A DNA stretch of 64,000 bases from NCBI RefSeq assembly GCF_006575665.1, contig NZ_CP041253.1, positions 2,269,001 through 2,333,000 of the forward strand. Reading direction: 5' to 3'. A program made the translations under genes and the position numbers. The DNA is from Echinicola soli. Lineage in GTDB: Bacteria > Bacteroidota > Bacteroidia > Cytophagales > Cyclobacteriaceae. Of this stretch, positions 56,901 through 64,000 are shown piece after piece (within the stretch, counting starts at the first letter, position 1; every line of letters begins with the position of its first letter). The notes below the pieces were generated by a model, which worked only from the letters and a program-made list of their open reading frames with translations, did no database searches and was not told the DNA's origin.

Positions 56901-57435
56901 GCTGGGTTTTATATCCCAGATAAGAAACGATTAACGTCACCGGGAAGGATTCGATTTCCATATTGAATTCCCCGCTGGCATCGGTGACCCCTCCTTTGGA
57001 GGTTCCTTGGATGAGAAGGGTTACGCCGGGAAGAACTTCTCCTGAAATATCGGTGACTTTTCCTGTCAGCGTTTGCCGGGTTGGTCCGGAGGGTAAGACC
57101 GTGATGGTTTGGTTAGTGGCTTCGAATGAAAGCCCCGCCTCTTGCCCGATTTTGTTTAGGATTTCCATTAAAGGTTCATTGGTAAACCGGAAAGAGAACA
57201 ATGATGCATCTTGGCTTACCTTTTCGTCAAATACGAAATAGAATGCTGTTTTTCGCTCGATTTCGGAAAGTATCTGAGTGACTTTAGCATCTTCCAGCGA
57301 TAGTGATAACCGGACCTTTGAGAGCTTGTTTCCTTCTGTGGAGGAATGTGCTTGAACTGCCATGAGGAATAAACTGAGCAAAAGAAGCCCCGCTTTTCGG
57401 TTCAGAGCAGCTAAAAATTGTAGTGGTGTTTTCAT
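53932..57435 (-). CDS. SusC/RagA-like TonB-dependent outer membrane transporter with STN domain
   Basis: An 1167-residue transporter. After a signal peptide there is an STN (secretin/TonB short N-terminal) domain at about residues 40-115 (VRLSLSLEDAKVTQILSEIE), then a carboxypeptidase-regulatory-like domain (LTGKVTDISGEVLPGVTLLI), a plug with the SusC box (GNNGALIVIDGVPIQNEHPG, ISDLNPDDIESVSVLKG), and a 22-strand barrel. The STN domain usually contacts an anti-sigma factor, which fits the FecR gene upstream. Confidence 0.95.
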   Translation of the reverse strand: MKTPLQFLAALNRKAGLLLLSLFLMAVQAHSSTEGNKLSKVRLSLSLEDAKVTQILSEIERKTAFYFVFDEKVSQDASLFSFRFTNEPLMEILNKIGQEAGLSFEATNQTITVLPSGPTRQTLTGKVTDISGEVLPGVTLLIQGTSKGGVTDASGEFNMEIESFPVTLIVSYLGYKTQQVPVQKAGDLTIILEENVNALDEVVVTALGMKREEKKLGYAQQTIDSRQLTDARPNNWSEALRGKVPGLQINGLGGPVGSQQIILRGNSSLDPGNNGALIVIDGVPIQNEHPGSGPSNGYMGGSASNDTPVDYGNAISDLNPDDIESVSVLKGPAASALYGYQAANGAVIITTKSGKGQKGLGVTVSSNTKFDNIQRWPDWQYEYGQGSGKGGYLKPATDENGNPVPYNDRLYYSYGASEDGNSTAGSSSAFGPKFDGQYYYQYDPTVEGQSPERQLWRPYENNRKDFWQTGVTQTTNISIQGGDEKGSMRGSVTHSKNDWIMPNTGFEQLSLSVNGNYQVTDRIKLSSVVDYRNRTSDNLPGQGYNNHSIAYFMIFQNPNVDLAWYEPIWKEGQEQVEMIRPYSSYIDNPYAMVYEIQNSLDQYAITGNFKMDIELHPKVNLMLRGALNMYDKNMDQERPYDINRYARGYYRKTNVFKQEVNTDFLLSYSDTFDDWEVTANLGGNRMDYRYLRQDSWAEGLEIPGEYNLVNGSQLFTSKFDGYNKVNSLYGMVTLGWKDKVFLDITGRNDWNSILPKHNQSYFFPSASSGIILSEIFSMPSSITFAKLRASVAQVGGAGKYGNRYSTDKYYRRSDFPGSALAPTSLYNTDFKPEITTSKEFGIDFRMLQSRLKLDVAVYQNNSKNQIFNAPLPYSSGYRSVTINAGEVRNRGIEVMLNGTPVKNKHFKWNTTLTWAKNKGTVMSLHENAEGGRFEMLSSSGAKLVAVEGGSPAALYGRGYKRSPEGEIIFDENGAPEMTDDIIYIGDTQPKWVAGFINSFQYKNFRINAVIDAKYGGTIYSHTHHKLTQQGKLDHTLVGREEGELVGKGVVDNGDGTYSENTTPISIANYYNLMYPLANTEANSFDASFIKLREVTLSYDFSEKFLSKTPLNEMRLSVYGRNLAVLSDFPIYDPEVAGFAGGTNMHPGVEVGQMPVPNEYGVNVVIGF

Positions 57436-57507
57436 TTTTAACTGAAATTAACTTGGTTGAGTTTATGTAAATAATTTTCTTTTCTGACTGGCATTAGGTG
57501 TGTCGGT

Positions 57508-58485
57508 TTATTTTTCTTTTATGTAAATGGTATGTGTATCTTGGTACTCAAAGGAAACCTGCTTGAGCAAGGCGATGCTTTTTAAAATGTTCCCTGGCGT
57601 TTCATCCTTAAATTTCCCGGTGATGCGCTCCTCTTTCAATTCATCTGATTCAAATATGAGATCCAGCCCAAAGCGGTTTTCGAGAATTTCGGCCGTTTCG
57701 CCAAACGTGGTGTTTTTGAGGATGATCATTTTGGTCCAGGCGATAGGTTGCTGGACCTCGAATGTGGAAATTGCCGATAACTGGGAAGAGGAAGCGGTGA
57801 CCTGCTGGTTTTTGGTCAGTAGCACTTTTTCTTTCGGATGACTTTGTGGATTTACCTGAACCTTACCGCTGATCACGCTGACGGTGGTGGCTTCGGCTGT
57901 TGTTGCGTCCACATCAAAAGAGGTTCCCAATACTTTTACATTTGTATTTTTGGTACGCACTGAGAAAGTTCTTGCTATATCCCGTTGAACATCGAATAAA
58001 GCCCTGCCTTCCAGTCTGACATCCCTGCTATTTCCAAATTTATTAGGATAGGTAAGGCGGCTATTTTCAGCCAGCGTGACGATACTGCCGTCTTTGAGGA
58101 GGATGTCCTTTTGCTCGCCCATGGCTGTAGAGACAGTGATGGTTCGGGTGTCGGTGAGGTGCTTTATGGTGATTCCCATGACTAAAATGAGGGTGAAAGC
58201 AGCGACAATCCTAAAGAGAGGCCAGATAGGCTTGGTGCTGGTCTTTTTCTCCTCTGGTAGTTTTGATAAAATAGCTTGGAAAAGCTGTAGTCCCTTTTCA
58301 TCTGAGGTCATGCTTGCGACCTCTTCTGCCGAGGTACGGTGCTGCATATTGTCGTAGAATTTTTCAATTAATTTTACTTCGCTTTCAGAAGCGGTACCCT
58401 GCCGGTGTTTTGCCACCAGCTTCAAGAATTCTTCTCTTTTCAAAATGTGCTCTTTAAGGGATAGTGTGGAAAAGGAGCAGCACAC
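57508..58485 (-). CDS. FecR family anti-sigma factor
   Basis: A 325-residue inner-membrane protein: a cytoplasmic N-terminal part of about 90 residues, one helix (IVAAFTLILVMGITI) and a periplasmic FecR domain (ITVSTAMGEQKDILLKDGSI, VTLAENSRLTYPNKFG, VKVLGTSFDVDATTAEATTV). A C-terminal DUF4974 region follows (NTTFGETAEILENRFGLDLI). It should hold the ECF sigma factor until the SusC STN domain signals substrate. It lies 55 bp after the sigma gene. Confidence 0.94.
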   Translation of the reverse strand: MCCSFSTLSLKEHILKREEFLKLVAKHRQGTASESEVKLIEKFYDNMQHRTSAEEVASMTSDEKGLQLFQAILSKLPEEKKTSTKPIWPLFRIVAAFTLILVMGITIKHLTDTRTITVSTAMGEQKDILLKDGSIVTLAENSRLTYPNKFGNSRDVRLEGRALFDVQRDIARTFSVRTKNTNVKVLGTSFDVDATTAEATTVSVISGKVQVNPQSHPKEKVLLTKNQQVTASSSQLSAISTFEVQQPIAWTKMIILKNTTFGETAEILENRFGLDLIFESDELKEERITGKFKDETPGNILKSIALLKQVSFEYQDTHTIYIKEK

Positions 58486-58540
58486 GGAGTCGAAAAAGTG
58501 AACTTAAAGGTTTCTTAATTCTCTAACTGATAAGGTTACA

Positions 58541-59122
58541 TTACAGTAATCTTAGGATAATAAAAAGTGAGAAGTAGCTGGTTTCTCGAAGGCTGGAGCG
58601 AAGTAGTCTTAATGCATTGCTAATGTGGCTTTCCACGGTTCGCTTTGAAATTTTCAGTTCTTCGGCAATTTCACTGTTGGATTTGTTTTTCATCCGGCTG
58701 AGAACAAAGACCTCGCGGCATTTGCCGGAAAGTTGATTGATGTGAGCGGTGATGACTTCTTCCAGTTCGAGGTATTCCATGTCGGTTTTTTCACTTTCTG
58801 GATTACCGAGAAGCTTTAGCTCTTCGTCATGGACAACGTCAAACTTTAGTTTCTTGATGTGCGCGGACAGCTTGTACTTAATGGCCTTAAACAGGTAGCT
58901 TTCTAGGTGGAGGATGGTCGTCTCTTTATTGTTTTGCCAAAGGCTGATAAAAAGTTCCTGTACACAATCTTCACAAACTCCTTCATCTCTATAGACACTA
59001 TACGCATAAGCGTATAGCCGTTTCCAGTACCGGTCATAGATGACTTGGAAAGCTGTATTTTCGCCTTGTTTCAGTCGTGACAAGAGTTGGGAATCAGAAA
59101 TGCTGTTAAGGGGTTGTTTCAT
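58541..59122 (-). CDS. ECF RNA polymerase sigma-70 factor
   Basis: A 193-residue sigma factor from ATG 59122 (MKQPLNSISDSQLLSRLKQG); a frame to 59143 adds seven unlikely residues. Region 2 (AFQVIYDRYWKRLYAYAYSV, CEDCVQELFISLWQNN) and region 4 (LSGKCREVFVLSRMKNKSN, EIAEELKISKRTVESHISNA) are clear. It heads the sigma-FecR-SusC-SusD unit and probably drives the transporter genes. Confidence 0.94.
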   Translation of the reverse strand: MKQPLNSISDSQLLSRLKQGENTAFQVIYDRYWKRLYAYAYSVYRDEGVCEDCVQELFISLWQNNKETTILHLESYLFKAIKYKLSAHIKKLKFDVVHDEELKLLGNPESEKTDMEYLELEEVITAHINQLSGKCREVFVLSRMKNKSNSEIAEELKISKRTVESHISNALRLLRSSLRETSYFSLFIILRLL

Positions 59123-59296
59123 AGTTTTGCCTCCAAAGAGCAAAGTAAGGGAATGTTAAAAAATAAAGTCCAGATATAGTTTTAAGTTTAGGTTATCCAA
59201 ATATGAACTTCGATTGCCTGTTTATATGCCGTGCCCCATTTTTTTTTAAGTATTGAAGGAAGTGTAAAAAAAAGACCACCAAAAAGCATGAAAATC

Positions 59297-59327
59297 TTGT
59301 TTCAATAAAAAGCCCATCCTATATTTG
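59297..59327 (+). promoter_or_regulatory. Promoter of the tRNA-like array
   Basis: TTG at 59297-59299 and TATATTTG at 59320-59327 are separated by 20 bp and match the Bacteroidota consensus (TTG, 19-21 bp, TAnnTTTG). Transcription would begin about 5 bp before the first repeat unit at 59340. Confidence 0.7.
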
Positions 59328-59339
59328 TGGCCTTGTTAA

Positions 59340-60445
59340 GGGGGATTAGCTCAGTTGGCTAGAGCGTCCCGACAGATGTCGGGAAGTTCATCGGATTGAG
59401 TTTGTTTAAGAACAATAGAAGATGGGATCAGGTTTTCACTTCTTGATATAGGGAAAGAGGACCAAGGCTCAACCATTTTCGTTGAATGATAAAGATTGGG
59501 GGATTAGCTCAGTTGGCTAGAGCGTCCCGACAGATGTCGGGAAGTTCATCGGATTGAGTTTGTTTAAGAACAATAGAAGATGGGATCAGGTTTTCACTTC
59601 TTGATATAGGGAAAGAGTACCAAGGCTCAGCCATTTTCGTTGAATGATAAAGATTGGGGGATTAGCTCAGTTGGCTAGAGCGTCCCGACAGATGTCGGGA
59701 AGTTCATCGGATTGAGTTTGTTTAAGAACAATAGAAGATGGGGTCAGGTTTTCACTTCTTGATATAGGGAAAGAGTACCAAGGCTCAACCATTTTCGTTG
59801 AATGATAAAGATTGGGGGATTAGCTCAGTTGGCTAGAGCGTCCCGACAGATGTCGGGAAGTTCATCGGATTGAGTTTGTTTAAGAACAATAGAAGATGGG
59901 ATCAGGTTTTCACTTCTTGATATAGGGAAAGAGTACCAAGGCTTAACCATTTTCGTTGAATGATAAAGATTGGGGGATTAGCTCAGTTGGCTAGAGCGTC
60001 CCGACAGATGTCGGGAAGTTCATCGGATTGAGTTTGTTTAAGAACAATAGAAGATGGGATCAGGTTTTCACTTCTTGATATAGGGAAAGAGTACCAAGGC
60101 TTAACCATTTTCGTTGAATGATAAAGATTGGGGGATTAGCTCAGTTGGCTAGAGCGTCCCGACAGATGTCGGGAAGTTCATCGGATTGAGTTTGTTTAAG
60201 AACAATAGAAGATGGGGTCAGGTTTTCACTTCTTGATATAGGGAAAGAGTACCAAGGCTCAACCATTTTCGTTGAATGATAAAGATTGGGGGATTAGCTC
60301 AGTTGGCTAGAGCGTCCCGACAGATGTCGGGAAGTTCATCGGATTGAGTTTGTTTAAGAACAATAGAAGATGGGGTCAGGTTTTTACTTTCTGATATAGG
60401 GAAAGAGTACCAAGGCTCAACCATTTTCGTTGAATGATAAAGATT
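59340..60445 (+). repeat. Tandem array of seven 158-bp tRNA-Ala-derived units
   Basis: Units start at 59340, 59498, 59656, 59814, 59972, 60130 and 60288, exactly 158 bp apart. Each begins with the acceptor and D-arm of the neighbouring tRNA-Ala (GGGGGATTAGCTCAGTTGGC). The anticodon arm is replaced by the hairpin TCCCGACAGATGTCGGGA, and each unit keeps AGTTCATCGG of the T-arm before going into 98 bp of unrelated sequence. The units differ at only a handful of positions. The eighth repeat start is the intact tRNA-Ala at 60446, so the array and tRNA share one register and probably one transcript. Confidence 0.93.
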
Positions 60446-60522
60446 GGGGGATTAGCTCAGTTGGCTAGAGCGCTACACTGGCAGTGTAGAGGTCATCGGT
60501 TCGAATCCGATATTCTCCACCA
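60446..60522 (+). tRNA. tRNA-Ala (anticodon GGC)
   Basis: A 77-nt cloverleaf with acceptor GGGGGAT/ATTCTCC, D stem GCTC/GAGC, anticodon stem CTACA/TGTAG with loop CTGGCAG, T arm ATCGG-TTCGAAT-CCGAT, discriminator A and encoded CCA. The G3-U70 pair, the alanine identity element, is present. It is the only intact tRNA of the array and is followed by a terminator. Confidence 0.95.
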
Positions 60523-60523
60523 A

Positions 60524-60553
60524 AAGCTTGCAGCAATGCAAGCTTTTTTTATT
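60524..60553 (+). terminator. Rho-independent terminator after tRNA-Ala
   Basis: AAGCTTGCA and TGCAAGCTT form a 9-bp stem with a GCAA tetraloop, followed by TTTTT and an AT-rich tail. It begins 2 bp after the tRNA. Confidence 0.88.
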
Positions 60554-60562
60554 TTGTAAAAT

Positions 60563-60826
60563 ATGTACTTTGTATATATTCTATATTCTTCTCAGACCTG
60601 TAGATATTATATAGGGAGCTGTAAGGATATCCGAGGTCGTCTTGCTCATCATAATAGAGGGCTTACACCGTCAACAAAAGGCGGTGCTCCTAATTGGGAA
60701 GTCCGTTATTTGGAAGATTGTCAAGATCGAACGGAAGCACTGAAACGAGAGCGGGAGATCAAGCGAAAGAAGAGCAGGAAATATATTGAGTGGTTGATTG
60801 AGTCCTCAGGTGGCTCAGTTGGCTAG
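60563..60826 (+). CDS. GIY-YIG nuclease family protein ending inside a tRNA-like sequence
   Basis: An 87-residue single-domain protein: YFVYILYSSQTCRYYIGSCK contains the GIY-YIG-type motif (VYI...YYIG), followed by the conserved Arg (GRLAHHN), Glu (YLEDCQDRTEALKRE) and a basic tail RKKSRKYIEWLI. Its last eight codons and stop are supplied by tRNA D-arm sequence (GGCTCAGTTGGCTAG), so the gene and the tRNA-like relic overlap. Small GIY-YIG genes beside tRNA or rRNA genes are common in Bacteroidota. Whether the protein cuts DNA here is not known. Confidence 0.88.
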   Translation: MYFVYILYSSQTCRYYIGSCKDIRGRLAHHNRGLTPSTKGGAPNWEVRYLEDCQDRTEALKREREIKRKKSRKYIEWLIESSGGSVG

Positions 60827-60880
60827 AGCGTCCCGACGGATGTCGGGAAGGTCATCGGTTCGAATCCGATATTTTCCACA
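60812..60880 (+). pseudogene. tRNA-like relic downstream of the GIY-YIG gene
   Basis: It has a D arm (GGCTCAGTTGGCTAGAGC), then TCCCGACGGATGTCGGGA instead of an anticodon arm, then a complete T arm ATCGG-TTCGAAT-CCGAT and acceptor strand ATTTTCC-ACA. The 5' acceptor strand has been replaced by the end of the GIY-YIG gene. It cannot fold into a standard tRNA. It shares the altered anticodon arm with the seven array units but keeps the 3' half that they lack. Confidence 0.8.
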
Positions 60881-60888
60881 CAACTGGA

Positions 60889-60920
60889 ATGGAGCGATTT
60901 TTTCGCTCCATTTTTTATTT
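60889..60920 (+). terminator. Rho-independent terminator after the GIY-YIG/tRNA-like unit
   Basis: ATGGAGCGA and TCGCTCCAT enclose five T residues and are followed by TTTTTTATTT. It closes transcription coming from the GIY-YIG gene. Confidence 0.85.
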
Positions 60921-63562
<2,642 letters not shown>

Positions 63563-63604
63563 CCGATTTCGGAGCCATTTATAATATGAAAGGGATATAA
63601 TCAT

Positions 63605-63648
63605 CCGGCCAATCTGCTACGGATAGCTATCCGTAGCAGATTGGCCGG
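63605..63648. terminator. 44-bp perfect palindrome between convergent genes
   Basis: The two 22-bp halves are exact reverse complements with no spacer (centre GGATAG/CTATCC). TCTGTTTTT follows on the plus strand, so it can serve as the katG terminator. It may also stop transcription from the convergent DUF2141 gene. Confidence 0.7.
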
Positions 63649-63798
63649 TCTGTTTTTCCAGTGGTTGTTAAGTTGGGTTTTGATTTTATTGGAACATTAG
63701 ATCTCAAGGTCACTGGAGGCGGATTTATGAGATGAACAGAAGGTGCCCGGTGATAAACCGTTAGCGATTTTGGCCCTGAAAAATAATATTCATGATAA

Positions 63799-64000
63799 TC
63801 AATAACATAAATGTAGCTTGACATGCTGTAATCCTCTTGATAAATGGATGATATGTAAGGACGGGCCAGCGGATTTTAGCTCGCAAGAGAACTGACCGGA
63901 AAATGCAAAGCCTTCCTTGGGAACGCCAAAAAAGGAATAGTCCAACTTTCCATTTCCATTGCTGTCGTGTAATACTGCAATCATGTAATTCCCTTCAGGA
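63799..64000 (-). CDS. DUF2141 domain protein, 5' end outside the window
   Basis: Partial gene reading PEGNYMIAVLHDSNGNGKLD from the window edge, then YSFFGVPKEGFAFSGQF, and ending in KLHLCY. The pattern of an HDxNGNGKLD stretch followed by FGxPKEGxxFS is the core of DUF2141, a periplasmic beta-sandwich family of Bacteroidota. The N-terminal part, with the likely signal peptide, lies to the right of the window. The apparent ATG at 63984 is internal. Confidence 0.85.
   Translation of the reverse strand, partial: PEGNYMIAVLHDSNGNGKLDYSFFGVPKEGFAFSGQFSCELKSAGPSLHIIHLSRGLQHVKLHLCY

Noticed and set aside
59340..60445. A 41-codon reading frame on the minus strand repeated in each 158-bp unit
   Set aside because: It stays open in all seven units, but the units are almost identical, so conservation carries no information. 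It has no start signal and resembles no family, and part of it is the tRNA-derived sequence read backwards.
59340..60445. Seven additional tRNA genes
   Set aside because: Each unit lacks a 5-bp anticodon stem with 7-nt loop, a T arm and the 3' acceptor strand with CCA. Only the copy at 60446 folds as a tRNA.
59340..60445. CRISPR array
   Set aside because: The 158-bp units are nearly identical throughout, with no unique spacers, and there are no cas genes in the window.

Overview
The window looks like chromosomal DNA of a Bacteroidota bacterium of the order Cytophagales, most likely Cyclobacteriaceae (Echinicola or Cyclobacterium type). The signs are SusC/SusD pairs with a FecR/ECF sigma module, type IX secretion (gliding-type) C-terminal domains, DUF4221, DUF4153, DUF2807 and DUF7009 proteins, and a Bacteroidota-type promoter (TTG, about 20 bp, TAnnTTTG). 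Genus assignment is inference from gene content only.

Layout. 0.2-1.5 kb: murF. 1.9-4.2 kb: an eroded patch with a broken HTH gene, an AraC regulator, a cupin protein, a HepT remnant and a MITE-like inverted repeat. 4.2-9.3 kb: a compact minus-strand molybdopterin operon (moaD-moaE-moaA-moaC-mobA-moeB/rhodanese-moeA). 9.6-12.1 kb: a NarX/NarL-like two-component pair. 12.1-14.0 kb: a DUF4153 membrane protein. 15.1-19.0 kb: nirBD divergent from cobA (siroheme methyltransferase). 19.2-30.3 kb: lipoprotein DUF4221, DUF4202, a Planctomycete-style DUF1592/DUF1552 pair, a GNAT protein, a small DMT transporter, a Crp-like regulator, DUF2807 and a ROK kinase. 31.5-37.2 kb: two tandem paralogous type IX-secreted proteins. 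37.2-44.3 kb: a nitrate-assimilation operon (nitrate transporter, nitrate reductase fused to its own flavin and [2Fe-2S] reductase domains, a rubredoxin fused to a siroheme-reductase-like domain, DUF7009). 45-51 kb: housekeeping and hypothetical genes. 51.2-59.1 kb: ECF sigma, FecR, SusC, SusD and a lipoprotein. 59.3-60.9 kb: a tandem array of tRNA-Ala-derived repeats ending in an intact tRNA-Ala, then a GIY-YIG nuclease and a tRNA-like relic. 61.3-63.6 kb: a lipoprotein-type catalase-peroxidase. The right edge cuts a DUF2141 gene.

How it fits together. About 25 kb of the window can be read as one assimilatory nitrate system: transporter, Mo-enzyme, Mo-cofactor synthesis, siroheme methylation, NADH-nitrite reductase and a nitrate-sensor-like kinase with its regulator. 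A 16-bp motif, TACGTA-N4-TACGTA, occurs upstream of the moa operon, between nirB and cobA, and twice upstream of the transporter. I propose it as the operator of the adjacent NarL-like regulator.

The most unusual object is the array at 59340-60522: seven exact 158-bp units, each starting with the first quarter of the neighbouring tRNA-Ala. In every unit the anticodon arm is replaced by a CCCGAC/GTCGGG hairpin of a type scattered through this genome. The array lies directly downstream of a good promoter and runs into the real tRNA-Ala without a break.
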